DNA of 64,000 nucleotides. Source: Glebionis coronaria. Its lineage: Eukaryota > Streptophyta > Magnoliopsida > Asterales > Asteraceae. Where the stretch lies: positions 498,570,292 to 498,634,291 of the forward strand of contig CM046882.1 in assembly GCA_025667525.1 (NCBI GenBank). The letters are read 5' to 3'. Made by a program: the position numbers and the translations under genes. Of this stretch, positions 33,471 to 45,907 are shown piece after piece; position 1 is the stretch's first letter, and every line of letters begins with the position of its first letter. Below the pieces are notes generated by a model. That model was given only the letters and a program-made list of their open reading frames with translations. It made no database searches and was not told where the DNA came from.

Positions 33471-33994
33471 GATATGAACTTAAGGAGATACACGAGAAGT
33501 CGTTTTAAAAGATTTTGTCCTTCGGCTAACTATCGATTAAATCGTGCTACTTTACTTTCGGACTAATAAATACTCAAATAAGTCAATATGAATCACTTGT
33601 GATCCATGACAAATAGTTAAAAAATTCTAGAAACCCATTTCCTTTATAATAACTAGGATTGCGGGGAGAAAAAAGTATTACACAATTTGGACGTATGAGT
33701 AGTGTTAGCATTGTGACTTGTACCAACAATGATCTCGTTTTTGCACTTAGCATGGAATGTATGACAATCAAGGATGACGAAATTTACTCTATGGGACATT
33801 TACTTGATTCTATTCATTGACCCTAAAAATCACATTCGTGATGAAAATCATACATTATGTCTTTTCACATCTTCGTAGTAGAGTTGCAAGTCTTTTACTT
33901 TTCAATAAAGGTTAATAAAACTGAATTTTGGTAATGCTTAGATACTTTATTCTAGCATTGCGTGAGGGCACGGTAATGGTTGAGTATGGGGGAG

Positions 33995-36900
33995 TGATGA
34001 GATGGCTTTTATACATGATCCCATCGTTCTTTTCGATCTTTAAATGCATTAAAATGTCATAAAATACCAAATATATGCTTGTATTTGTTTACTTGTGTGT
34101 TTTAGGTATGTATATCGTGAAAAAGACAAAAGATCACAAGAAACAAGGAAAAACGGACACGAGAAACGAAGCCGTACAAAGAACCGGGCCCTAGTTCATG
34201 AATTATCCAAGAAAAACCCTTGAAGACTTGAAGATGTACAAGATTGATCCTCAAAATATGAAGAAATGACACTTAAAACCCTTGTATATTCATAATTACA
34301 AGTTTGGTTCCTTAAGTTTGTCAAAATTACAAAATGGTCCTTCAACTTTGAAGAATTGGTAAGTTTAGTCCCTCAACAATTCTAAATTGTCAATTATGGT
34401 CCCTCATAAAGTCAAAGAACCAATGAAGACCTTTAAAGATCAAGAATGTCCAAGATCAGTCCCTCAAATATTCAAAATTGGCAAAACAAACCCTTGAAGC
34501 CCTTTTACCAAAGTTTTGTGGCAAAACTATAAAGTTAGAAACTTATTTAACAAAGGAAATAAGTTTTGTTGGCTAAAAAACGTGTTTTACACACGTAACC
34601 AAAACACAAGGACTTATTGTGCCATTTCCCAAAGTTCAAACTGGCACAAACACGCGCCAAACAACATACACCCCCTTATTTCGGATTAAAAGGTTTACTG
34701 TTTACCTTTATGAACCCAGAACTTACCCTACTTAAAACAAAGGGTAAATCAAAATTACCTTAACACACGCTTGATTCACACAAGCAGAAACCCATCCCAC
34801 ACACAAAACCCTCAATCCCACTACCCAAGTGACCCCACACTCAACCTCGTCCACCAATGAAAACACAACTTCCTCTCCAAGGAATCTGACGTGGCCAAAT
34901 CAACAGCTTAGATTCATAGCTTAACCCCAAATCTAAAATGAACGGTTTTGATCAAAATGGACAGCTCAACAACAACAAACACTCAAGGGCATTCCTGGAA
35001 ATTTATAGCTAGTGTTTCTTTGTATTTTCCATTCTAGAATCGTCTACTAGTGCCTATATAAGGAGACCTCAACTTGTGACAGTCCCTTGTTCCAGATTTT
35101 ATCTTTAATCTTTGTAATTCCTTTTTATTTAAATAAAAGTTGATTTTCTGAAAATTATGATTTTTCTTTGTGTTTGATAAAAGTTTGGTGTTTGAGAAGA
35201 TAAAATCTGAGTTCCACTTATCTGTTTTGATGGTTTTTGAGGCAAGGTTTTAAGTAATAAATCTTGTGTTTCAAAAAGATCAAGTTTCATAGTTTGTGTT
35301 CATCATTGTGGTTTGTTTATCTTAGCATGTACAAGGAAGCTGGTGCTTGTTTTGCTAGCATCTCAGCTCAAACATTCCAAGGCTTGGATGTGAGTCTTGG
35401 AGGTTTGCATCTCTCTCGTTTTTCATTTTTCTGATTTTTATTGAATTTTTGGTGATTTTGCATGTTTTGTTGTGAATTTGTGTTTTGTGGCTTGATTTGA
35501 GTTTCTGAGGTTGATTAATAGTTGTTAGGGTGGATTAGATCTTGTTTGATAGGTTAAAACACAACAATCCTTTGGAAGACTGCAAAATCAGATTCCAAAG
35601 GGGTGTTTGGGTTAACTGATTCAAAGGGATTTAAGGCTTCGTTTGTTGTGGTACTTGGTTCTATTGTTATATGTTTATCTGGTGCTAAGTGTTGGTTATC
35701 TGCAAGTTTGGTAGCTATTAACACCTAGATCCAACAATAGGCTATAAAATCTTGATTACTTGGTAATATTGGCTGAAATTTAGAGGACACCTAGATCTAA
35801 TCATAGACAAGGGTTAACAAGTGTTAAATCTAAGTTAATACACCAGGGAAGTAGGATTTGAGTGCTGAATTTGGATTTGTGGTCATCTATATCAGAAAAA
35901 TAGTTTGTGTTCTTGAAAGTCATATCAGTAACCTGTATATGCTTTAATCTACTTGTAATCTTTGATTCAGTGATTGAAATAAGTTTGTTTGTGCTTATTA
36001 ACAGTTATTATAGCTTGTATATGCATTTGGTTCATTCTGGTTTGCTTATTCATGCTAAAATTGCTTAAGAGTTCATAACTGCTTATTTGCTAAGTCTGTA
36101 TCATATCTGGGCATTGTTGGCTTATTCTGTGCTTATTGGCTTATTGGAAGTGTGATATTTTGCTTGATTGTGACTCCTTACAACTCACTGGTTGTAAGGG
36201 TGCCTTTGTTATCCATCAAATCATAGTAAATCTCTCACAAATCTCAAGTCAAAAAGTCAAAGCAGTGGGAACCAGTTCCTACTGAAAGTTCCCCCTGCTA
36301 GTGTAATTTGGTGTTCATCTTATCAATAAGCTATTCCAGCTTATTCAAACGTGCAACAACTTTAAGTTTGTAATAGGTGCTCCTTATTTGACCCATTTGT
36401 TCATACTGGACGTTTGGAGGGTTGACTTTAAGCTTTGACTAGAAAACCAACTCATTTGACTTTTTCATAAGTGCTTATTGGCTTATCCAGCTTATTTGGC
36501 TTTGCTTATTGAACTTTTATTGATTAATTTGGCTTAATTAAGTTGTTTAGAGTCTTTTGCAAGTTGAATCAAGTCCTGAGGTGGTCTAGAACTCCAAGTC
36601 GACTATTTTGTCCTTTTGTGAATTTTTTCTTTGCTTATTTCTGGCTTATTGAGTGTGCTTTTTCAAAATTTCTTTTCACAGATCTCTTAGGCATCTCAAA
36701 AGAAGGTTGTGTGTTTAAACAGAGCTTATGGCATTGGCTTATTGCTTAATGGGCTTATTGGCCCAATAAGAATAAGTTGTTGACTATTTAAGTTGTGATA
36801 AGCTCAAAATCAGCTTTTGGGCCTTTAGACTTTTGTGCTTAGAATTACATTTTGAGTCAGATAGGGCTTTTTCAGGTCATTTGGGCCTAGTATGACTTTT

Positions 36901-37723
36901 TGGGCCCAAAAACCCATTAAGGTTGACTGTTTTTGGTTTTAGCCCATTAGGGGTATTTTGGTAATTTCACTTTCATTTTCTGATTATTTAGGTTAAAATA
37001 AACTCGTTTGCAAGTTTTTAGAATTTTTTATAATTTTTGGATTTTTAATATTATTTTAATATTATTTTATTATTAAATTTCAATTTTCACATTTTTGCAC
37101 TTTTTATATTTTTCTTAGGTCTAATACATTAAAATAGGATTTTTGCAACTCTTAGATGAATTTTATCATCATTAGATTAATTTTTATAATTATTTTGAGT
37201 TTTAATAGTTTTTAAATCATTTTAAATAGTTTTTCTTAGTTTAAAAATTTATAAAAATAGTTTTTAATCTTTTTAGGTCATTTTAGAGGTTTGCCAATTT
37301 AAAAATATTTATTTGGGCTTTTTGATAATTAATTTGATTTTTAGGGCTTTAATTAGCATTTAAAATTTAATATTTAATTAATTAAAAGGTTTGAAAAAGT
37401 TTTGATCATTGGTAAACTCTTAGTTTATTTAATTTAATTTTTGGTAATTTTTTGGGAATTTTTAGAATTAATTTTTATTTTAGCTCTTTTTACCGGTTTA
37501 CGTTTAGTCGTCGTAGTAATTAATTTCACGTCTTCGTCATTCTATTTTCTCATCCCCTTCTCTTAAATATTAATCTCAAATCTTGTCACATTTTAGTCAC
37601 ACACATATACCTCCTTGGGAAACGAACTTCATTGGGTTATTAGTGTTTGATTTTCCTAAATCATCACTTTATACTTACCGCTTTTACGCCTTTTTCCTAA
37701 AAGGTCGTATTTTACCACAATCA
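33995..37723 (+). repeat. 3' LTR of inner Athila (3.73 kb)
   Basis: Partner of 17204-20934 with the same ends, preceded by the polypurine tract. It carries the same two internal repeat textures. Small indels separate the copies (for example one AATATTATTTT repeat unit near 37050). Confidence 0.92.
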
Positions 37724-38673
37724 AACCCCGTGGTTGAACAAGCATAATTCGGATGTGCTCCACCACATGATACACAAAAATTCTCAACCATATTAATCGT
37801 TCCATGAGGATTCTTCCTAAGCTCATTCAACAATTTAGCAAATCCATTATCAATCTTAGAGTCCAATCTAGCAATCTCGGTATTAGACGAATTCACATTG
37901 GAAACAACCGGTGTGTTTCGTGAATATTTCACTCTAGACTTATTCTCAATTATACCCCACGCGTCTCTCGGAGTTTTTCTTAAAAGATTACCACCCGCGA
38001 CGGCATTTAAAGAATCTTGTTCAACCATATTAAGTCCATTATAAAAAGTATTGATTTTGTGCAATTCTGAGAAACCGTGGTGTGGACATTGTCTTAACAA
38101 ATCTTTAAACCTTTCTCAAGAAACTCCAAACAATTCATGCACTTTTTGTTCAAATCTAGTGATCTCGTTCTTAAAGTGTGTTGTTTTAGATGGTGAAAAG
38201 AAGTAATTCATGAACTTAGACACTAAATCATCCCATGTCAAAATTGAACCCGGTGGTTCTTTCTCATACCAAATCTTAGCGTTACCCTCGAGCGAGTACG
38301 GAAAAAGCATGAGCTTAATCGCGTCATTCGGCATATCCCTAAACTTGAGAGTCGAGGTAATACGATGAAAATTCCGAATGTGAGAGTGCGGGCTATCGGT
38401 CTTATTGCCACGAAATTGGTCGGCACGAATGAGCGATAAAAGACCCGACTTAATCTCATAATGATCCGCCAAAATAGTCGGCATAACGATTGCTTCCCCA
38501 TACCCTTTGGTGGGTGCACGGAGAAATTCCTCCATTGTTCAGTTATCGACCATCTCTACAACAATAGGTGGAAGCTCGGGTTCCACTATTCGTTGTTGAC
38601 GATTTCTATTTCTACGAGGAATATTTTCAAGCCTATTGTAATCAATCGAAAGTCGAGAAGATCGTAATTGCAT
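37724..38673 (-). pseudogene. N-terminal part of outer Athila Gag, cut by the nested element
   Basis: Begins at MQLRSSRLSIDYN (38673). A TGA lies in frame just before MEEFLRAP (38535). The retrotransposon gag core follows (LMLFPYSLEGNAKIW, ILTWDDLVSKFM), a TGA near 38116 replaces the Trp of the family WERFK motif, and the frame continues to a cysteine knuckle CVSCGGAHPNYAC. At 37724 the reading frame meets the nested LTR and resumes without loss at 17203, which proves the order of insertion. Confidence 0.85.
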
Positions 38674-39348
38674 AAACCAAAGTGACGAGAATTTTAGAGG
38701 ATTGAAGAAAAGAAATTAGACAAGAAGAATATTATTTTTGGTATTTTTTATTTGGTATTGCTCAATCAAAAAGATTGATAAAAACAAGAAATAAGGATAA
38801 TTACTACGGAAGTAATATACCCTCGATCGACTTTGAAACGATAGGTGAAAACCTAAACGTCTCGAGGTTCAATAAGTAAACTACAAAAATAAGGTATAAT
38901 ACTACTTGAGTTGGCAAACCAATAATCGGTCGTCCCTCTCAATATACGCACAAGCAAGCGGGGAAACGAGGTGGCACAAAGCACTTAAAAACCTTTTTCC
39001 TTAGACGTCCTTTTATAGCTCGTCACCTTATACCCACCTTATAGTTTGTATAAATCGAGTTCAAACTTTTTATTAGTATTTATCTGTTTTGCCTTTTTTT
39101 TCATTTTGGATTCGAATACAATAGCTAGGTGATGAAATCCCAACTAAGGTCTTATTTGGAAGTAGGTAAATTTATTGTTCTACGTAATATAATATATTAA
39201 TAACAAAAAACACGAAAAACGATACATAATATAATAATAGAAAAATAACAAAACTTTCCGAGGACGGAAAGGGTCTTCAAATCAACGATCAACAAATCTC
39301 CACGAAACGAATCGTACACAAGATCCCCGGCAGCGGCGCCAAAATTTT

Positions 39349-42300
39349 TGATGTGTCGTCGAATGTATATTAATTAGATACGTTATAGGGTAAAATAGAA
39401 AATTACCTTTAGGAAAAAGTAATAGACTAAAATTTACCAAAGACGGATTTAATTAAACACGTTGATGATCCAAGTTCGTTGTACACGAAGATCAAGTGAA
39501 TTTGAGACGTTTTTGTTTCGATTAGGATAATTGATTTGAATGGTTTTTCGGTTTTTAAACTAAAATTACTCCTACAAATTAAAATCCTAAAGTGCATGAA
39601 TCGTTTCCTATTTAATCTAAAAACAATTGTTTAAAATTAAAACTTTTATACTTATTAGAAATTAAACTATTTAAAAATCTATTTAAAACTAATTTAAAAC
39701 GTAACTATTTAATTAAGACGAATTTTACACTATTTCAAATAAAATTATTTAAACAAATTTAAAAACTATTTTAAATCTAAAAATTAATTAAGATCATTTA
39801 AAATTAACTTTTACTTTTTTTTACTAAACAAAATCTATTTTAAAAACTAATTTATTAACTTAATTAAAATATAAATATTTTAAAAACTTATTTTTATAAC
39901 TAATTAAATTTCTAAAATTAATAAAACACTTTTTTTTTAACTTTATAAAAGTAAACTTAATAAAACTAATACTAAAAATGAAAAACTTGTATTTAAATGA
40001 AATAAAAAGCTAACAGCCTAATTAGTTAACTATATTAATTTCTCAAACTGTAATTAAACACAAAAGAGAGGCTAGAACAGATGGTAACGCATTTGGCCTT
40101 AACCTTTGAGGTCAAGGGTTCAAATCCCATGGTGGACTTATTTTTTGACAATTATTTTTGGACATGAAAATTAAATCCAAAGTCACAGGAGTGACTGTTA
40201 ATGTGAGATATATTGGACTCATGAAGTTATATCAGTATGTTACATCAATTCCCACAAAGTGGATGTGAAACTGATGAAAATATAACAGACAACAGAATCT
40301 CTAGTGTAAATAAAATGTATCAGCAAGATCAGATATCAAAATATAAGCAAAGTGTAGGCAAATCAGATCAGATAAAAACATAATACACAAATTCTTTATG
40401 ACAATCATGATACAGTTCAATAAACATACAGAAATTTCAGAACTAACAATTTCAAGCAGACAATCAGACTGCTGTGATTAAAATATCAGATCCAAAAAGT
40501 GTGAACAATTACCAAATCTCATTAAACAGATTACTCTAATCAGTCTAAACGTTATCCTAATTACTAAAATCAACTCAAAACATATGTCTTAAGATAAAAA
40601 CTTGTAGGTTAAACTGTGAAGCAGATTTACACCAAAAATCAGATTGAAATCAGCAAAATATTAGCAAACTGAAACTCACGTATACAGGTTAATCCAAACC
40701 CCTATTAAGCCAATTTTCTCCAAACTTACAAAATCAGATTAGAAAAAACCTTTTTAGTGAAACAGATTAATCAAAGTACTCATTTAAATCCAAACAGTAA
40801 CAATAACTAAACATAAATCAAATAGACAAATTACAACAAATAAACTTATTAATCTAAATCAAGATAACACAAACTTTAAACTAAATCACATAATTATTTA
40901 AAGCAGTTAATCTAAAAAAACATGAATATTAAAAGAGTTGAACCTTTTGAAGACAACCGTTGGGTAGAAGCGCAGCGCTGAGCTGGCTTGGATTAATCAC
41001 TACTTCAATCACGAACTCCACGAACAACATCAACACCACGAACCAATAGCTTCTTTTTAAACCAATTTATCAGTGGGATAAACCGATTATATCCCAAATC
41101 TTACTCAAATATTTCACTCAAGCTATTGATTAAGCTTGAATGAAAATATCACAGTTATAAAAATAGCTACTAATAGATTTTAATTGTATTAATTTAAACA
41201 ACTTAAAACAAAAGCAGGAAATAAAGATTTTGAGACTAAATTCAACTTTTATTCTACTGAATCAAATTTACAATACTTGAAAAAGAGATTTACAATTTAA
41301 TCTAAAAACTATCATTATAACTATAAAATAAAAGAAGGGATAAAAATTAAAATAAACTAAGGGGGTTTTTATACTTGAACCCGAGAAGGTGGGGGTTGTG
41401 GTTGTTGGTGATGAGGACTCGTATCCAACCCTTGATTCGGCATCTTTTCTTCTCTTTCTTCCTAAAGCTTGATCTAAGGGTAAATCATTCACAAGCACAG
41501 GGATTGCCAACGTGGCAATCCGTTGTGCTTCTTGTGCTAGGTGTAGGCTGATGTGGCTTCTTCTTATAGGCTGAGTGAAAAGATTGAGGTGTTTCACCCA
41601 ATCAAATGCAAGGAATAGGGCCACGTCACTTGCTTCTGTCCATCTTCCATCTTAGAAAAAGTAGGGATTTAATTAAGACGCGTGTATGTACACGCGCCTT
41701 ATTTAGGCAAAAGCCCTAATTTTTGGTTTTATGGATTAGGGTTTGGTAAATAGTATTTTTATAGGTTTACTTTGGGGAGAGGGTGAAAATGGTGAGAGAG
41801 ATGAAAGCTTTGGAAGTATCGAAAGAAAGTGGGTGAGAGATAATAAACGTGTGTGGGTGATATGTGGGTAACGGTTTGTGAATAAATAAGTGAAAACATA
41901 ACTTTTCATTTTTTATAGATGGTTTCATATTAACTAGACCTAAAAGGCCTTATGAAAGCTCAAATCACTCCCATCGTTTGTTTCATCTTGTAAATGGGCT
42001 TGGGACATAATAACTTCATCCGTCTCTTTTCCAAAGCAAATGGGCCTTTGATGGGCTTTTGTTTACAAAGTGGATAATTGTTCCATTATTGGGCTTTTGA
42101 GCCCATTAACCAAATGTGGGACCCGCAAAGCCCAAATATCCTCATTTAATATTAAATCCACTAAAACGAACTCGATTTTGGCATTTTTGATCTTTTCTTC
42201 AAACTCGTACCGATTTTGCCAGTTTTTGCGAACTTCGGTACCTACACACATTAAACAACAAACAAGCAAATACAAGGCAATATTGATACATTTTATGCAT

Positions 42301-42350
42301 TTATTCATTGTTTATTGGTATAATTGATATGAGTAAAATCACTCATATCA
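39349..42350 (-). repeat. 5' LTR of outer Athila-like element (3.0 kb)
   Basis: Partner of 9695-12695, with the same TGAT..ATCA ends and next to the tRNA-Asp PBS at 39324-39341. Unusually, its outer side is not host DNA but 1.1 kb of the family's internal 3' region (42351-43487). Confidence 0.9.
40068..40138 (+). repeat. Second LTR copy of the tRNA-like sequence
   Basis: Same position in the partner LTR as 10410-10480. Box B here is GGTTCAAATCC (40117-40127), one base off consensus, and the T run is also present. Confidence 0.5.
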
Positions 42351-43487
42351 AACTCCCCCTTGCTAAGCAATTGTCGTGTCCTCACGCAATGATAAAATAA
42401 AACACTAACTACACTTTTATTCAACTTTTGACATTTTATTTTGCAAAGACATAATGTAATGCTCTCATTATTTAAAAAATAACTTTTAGGGTCATAAAAC
42501 TCAAATAGATTCATCGTCCTCGACTTTTCACTTTTCCATGCCAAGTTTAAAAACAAGATCATTGTCAATCATAAGCCCCAAAATTAAAACAACTCATACA
42601 AGTAATTTGTGTTAAACTCAATCTCCTTTTATTCCTAATTGTATCTATAGATTTTATTGTCATTCACCCAAAGGCTCATTTGACTTATTTGATATTTATT
42701 AATCCAAAAATGAAGGCAAAAACGGTGTAAACTCAACACTCAAAACCTAACCTCGACTTCAAAAACTGTTGTCACTAAAGAAAGCCCACATCAAGGATAA
42801 CTTAACACGATTTGAGGGATAAATCCCCAGATCCGAAATTTGGCTAATAGGACTACTTAAAAGCAACAATAAAACCTCCAAATTCAATTATGACCTTATT
42901 AATGGAGTTAGAAACAATTACATCATATCACCTTGTGGCTCTTTAAGATGTAATTGTGCTCCTTATTTAAAATCCACACCCGAAGGCTCTTTGGACAAAA
43001 ATAAGGGAATTGACATTCATCATCCCACCTTATGGCTCATGATGATGAAGAAATTTTTATTAAACACGTCCCCTTGCCATACACCCTAAGGCTCTAATGA
43101 CAAGGTTAGTGCTACATGACTCTCACCCGAAGGCTCATAGAGAACATGTTTTTATTTATTCTTCTTTATTCTTATGATATTTATAGTAAGTCAAATTTCC
43201 GCAATCCCATGATCAAAAGTCATGACGCTGACACCCTTAATGTGTTCTCACTTTAATTACAAGGGAAGAAAAAGAAGGAGTTACGAGTTAAGATATTAAG
43301 CCTAAACCGCTAAAAACTTCATTTATTAAGCAATTATTATTCAAGCGTGAAAAATAAATACGAGGAGATTAAATCAAACACAAAAATACTTACACAAAGA
43401 AGAATTAATCTTAGAAACTTATGATTAAACTATATCATCTCTTGTTCTCCATATTGTAAAATTTCAAATATTTGAAATCAATGGATG
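42351..43487 (-). mobile_element. Internal fragment of the outer Athila family fused outside its 5' LTR
   Basis: Homologous throughout to 12696-13832 (the internal 3' non-coding region), including the PPT-like bases beside the LTR and the six-hairpin array. A normal 5' LTR would have host DNA here. The simplest reading is an LTR shared by two tandem copies, of which the upstream one is truncated at 43487. The bases GATGT occur at both outer borders (9690-9694 and about 43484-43488). Confidence 0.8.
42659..43149 (-). repeat. Second copy of the six-hairpin array
   Basis: Loop motifs at 42665-42677, 42929-42941, 42977-42989, 43026-43038, 43082-43094 and 43124-43136; here all six fit CACC-N4-GGCTC. 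It belongs to the internal fragment fused outside the 5' LTR. Stems are kept although the sequence has diverged; in the fourth hairpin both arms changed (ACCAT to ATCAT opposite ATGATAATG to ATGATGATG). Confidence 0.75.
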
Positions 43488-43888
43488 TGTGACAAAAATC
43501 TAAAACGGAAGAACATGTGCTTGTGAATTTTCTCCGTTGACTAGGTTACCTGGTCCAAGGTTTTATAATGGTGAAAAGTTCAAAACGTTCAAATTCACAA
43601 CCAAATGATATCCTTAATCCCGTAAATCAAACAAACTTTTCTGTAACAAATGTTATGTTTTTTTGATGTCGTTGTTCAATCAACTTTATGGATCCTTTTG
43701 CGATTTCGTAACGAGTTAACGTTTAACTTAAAACGTCTGAATCGAATGCTCATTCTAACTGAATCAAACGATTTACTTATACATAGGTTTCAAATAGATG
43801 AAAGAAAGCCTCGATTAAATTGGATAGAATGATATTGTAATCTTTATAATGCTTTGTTAAGCACATAGATTCTTGCTAGTTTTTTTTA
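43488..43888. other. Unassigned segment, no gene seen
   Basis: Possible host DNA next to the nest. A 60-codon ORF (43650-43832) has no recognisable features, and I see no repeats. Confidence 0.4.
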
Positions 43889-44154
43889 CTCCCTACGTCT
43901 CATACTTATAATTCATCGACAAAAAAATTCAGTTTAATAAAAATATCATTTTTTCTGCTTTCTCTCTCTTATTTTTTAAACAAAGGCAATTTTATTTTTA
44001 ACTAATTAATTTACAATATTTTTTTATTGTTTGTAATAATACTTTTAAGTGAAGGTGATATGATAAATTTAATCTTATCTATTTTTTGACATGAACTATT
44101 AATTTGAGACATCCAAAAATAATAATATAAACTATAATTTTAGGACAAAAGAAG
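43889..44154. mobile_element. Stowaway-like (Tc1/mariner) MITE
   Basis: 266 bp between TA dinucleotides (43887-43888 and 44155-44156). The left end CTCCCTACGTCTCATA is close to the plant Stowaway consensus; the right end reverse-complemented is CTTCTTTTGTCCTAA, a degraded match. AT-rich interior with no ORF. Confidence 0.75.
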
Positions 44155-44375
44155 TAATAATTATCATTTAAAAAAATTTAAAAAGTTAAACCATTATGAA
44201 AGCAAGTTAATGGATACAAAATAGTAACCGAGTTAAAGCTAGAGAGTTCAACAAAAGCAAACTAATTTAGTTAAGTATGGAATTGGCTTATAGCTCTTTA
44301 CACACAAAGGGTTAGGTTGATAAGACGAAATGAAATATCAAATGAATTGAATAAACGACGTAATAGAATAAATAG

Positions 44376-44600
44376 TGTAATGTAATGATTTAGTGCAGTT
44401 ATTAATCATGTTTGGTTTGTATGATAAGATGTATTAGAATTATTATAAAAAGACTAAAATACCCATGCATGATATGGTTAATCAATGATTGAAGTTTTAT
44501 GTAATTTTGATTCCATTACAAGATGAAATGAAAAAAAGGTACCCCTAAGGAATGATTTTGATGTAATGAGCCATTACTTGTAATAAATCATTACATTCTA
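44376..44600. mobile_element. Probable MITE, superfamily unassigned
   Basis: About 225 bp bounded by a 14-bp inverted repeat whose core TGTAATGATTTA (44381-44392) pairs perfectly with TAAATCATTACA (44584-44595). The interior has catgtttggtttg, often seen in short plant MITEs. I could not fix a target duplication. Confidence 0.45.
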
Positions 44601-44704
44601 TAAATGTAAACGAACAACATATGTTCATTATATAGTAATTGTCTTTTCTATTTCTATGTTGATTACGACATACCAAACTCTATGAAAGGGTTGTCTTTAT
44701 TAAA

Positions 44705-45372
44705 TGATAAAACCCGTGAGGTGTATGTGTTTATTGATAGAGTATTTATAGGACAATACATAAAACCCTAATAGACCAATAACCCACAAAGCGGGCTTGG
44801 ACTTAACTATATCTTTCAATACCCTCCCGCAGTTCAAGCGATAAAATCACGAAAACTCGAACTGGAGATCAACATAAACCATAAAACATTAAAAAGGAAA
44901 AACATAAACATTAAAAATAAAATATTAAACATAACTCTATCACTTCTTGTGACTTGTTTTGTTGAGATCTCCCACTAGATGATAGAAATGTTTAAGGCTT
45001 ATGATGGTCGGCTAGGATTTGAAGATCGAGAGGTTTTGAGAAGCAGCTCATGACAGCCGACAAGTAGGTTTGGATATATTTTGATTATAGTAGAGAATAA
45101 GTTTTATAAGCGGCTCATGACGGTTGATAATAGGATGATGGAGATAGATAATTTCTTAAAGAGGATAAAAGCGGCTCATGACGGACGACATTTAGGATGA
45201 TAGAAATGAAGATTTTTGACGGGTGGTATAGAAGTGGCGGCTTGATGACCTACTAGGTCACAAGATCTTATCTGCTCATGATACCATAATGAATGATAAA
45301 ACCCGTGAGGTGTATGTGTTTATTGATAGAGTATTTATAGAACAATACATAAAACCCTAATAAAACAATAAC
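44705..45372 (-). mobile_element. TRIM (miniature LTR element), 5' LTR truncated
   Basis: Direct repeats at 44705-44818 (114 bp) and about 45290-45372, the second losing similarity after AATAACC. In the minus sense the tract GCGGGAGGGTAT precedes the 3' LTR, and a PBS TGGTATCATGAGC (near 45273-45287) follows the 5' LTR. The 0.47-kb interior is non-coding and holds three copies of AGCGGCTCATGACGG-like sequence. Typical of copia-dependent TRIMs. Confidence 0.75.
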
Positions 45373-45907
45373 CTACGATTCTCTATTATAGCTTTTAGAT
45401 TCTAGGTGGGCATGGTAGTAAATTTACTAGTGAGACACAAGATGGCATTATGTGCACATGTTTATGTGTGTTTGGGCTAACCACTGACACTTTATGTTCA
45501 CAAGTAGGTTGCACAACAAATCAATGGAGAAACCAAAAACAAGATTACATAAATACTTATTCATGTAAACTTCCCATAACTCCACATAGCATACATTGTA
45601 TTTTCATATAATGAACAAAAATATTCGAGCTTAATAAAATTCAAGGTGACAAACTATATTGTTATTTTATGAAGCATGCTTAGGTTTACAGTTTTCGCAA
45701 GTTTGATGTTAATTATATTTGAAGTGAAAAGCTTCACTTCTTATGTAATCAAATCGAAAGAATAAGCCACGCCGCAACGCGCGGGCTATCATGCTCGTTA
45801 GAGTCAAAACAATATTTATTATGATTTTACCAATTAACTATAAACTTTTCTTTGATTTATCTATATAACTCGAAAGGACTTTAGACCTTTTGCTCCGTTA
45901 TTGTGTG
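45373..45907. other. Segment without recognisable gene
   Basis: No convincing ORF. A GC-rich spot at 45769-45789 (GCCACGCCGCAACGCGCGGGC) recalls the end hairpin of plant Helitrons, but no CTRR end follows at the right spacing; see rejected items. Confidence 0.4.

Larger units (their letters stand above)
17204..37723 (+). mobile_element. Inner Athila (Ty3-gypsy) element, nested in the outer gag
   Basis: 20.5 kb in total, of which about 4.5 kb is later insertions. LTRs are 17204-20934 (3731 bp) and 33995-37723 (3729 bp), about 97% alike by eye, with TGAT..ATCA ends. The target duplication reads AACC (4 bp) if the LTR ends in CA, or AAACC if it ends one base earlier. The PBS (20938-20955) is the tRNA-Asp type and the PPT GAGTATGGGGGAG (33982-33994) adjoins the 3' LTR. 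Internal order is gag, PR, RT, RNase H, INT, long 3' non-coding region. The RT insertion containing ELIPTRVVTGWR is an Athila hallmark. Multiple lesions make it inactive. Confidence 0.93.
9695..42350 (-). mobile_element. Outer Athila-like Ty3-gypsy element, non-autonomous, split by a nested element
   Basis: LTRs are 9695-12695 and 39349-42350 (3001 and 3002 bp, roughly 96% alike by eye), with TGAT..ATCA ends. The PBS (39324-39341, minus-strand TGGCGCCGCTGCCGGGGA) matches the 3' end of tRNA-Asp, typical of Athila. The internal region without the nested insert is about 6.1 kb: gag, protease, a long acidic ORF, then non-coding DNA to the polypurine tract at 12698-12707. RT, RNase H and integrase are absent, so it needs enzymes from a relative. 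A plus-strand Athila element is inserted in gag at 17204-37723. Confidence 0.9.

Noticed and set aside
13833..43487. 4.1-kb LTRs for the outer Athila (9695-13832 and 39349-43487)
   Set aside because: Direct repeats do extend that far, but the PPT and TGAT/ATCA ends at 12695 and 42350, and homology of 12700-13830 to internal DNA of the inner element, show that the LTR is 3.0 kb and the rest is duplicated internal sequence.
43650..43832. 60-codon ORF
   Set aside because: No start context, domain or repeat conservation; length expected by chance.
45769..45789. Possible Helitron 3' end hairpin (GCCACGCCGCAACGCGCGGGC)
   Set aside because: GC-rich and Helitron-like, but the stem is poor and no CTRR terminus follows within the expected 10-12 bases; no 5' TC end was found.
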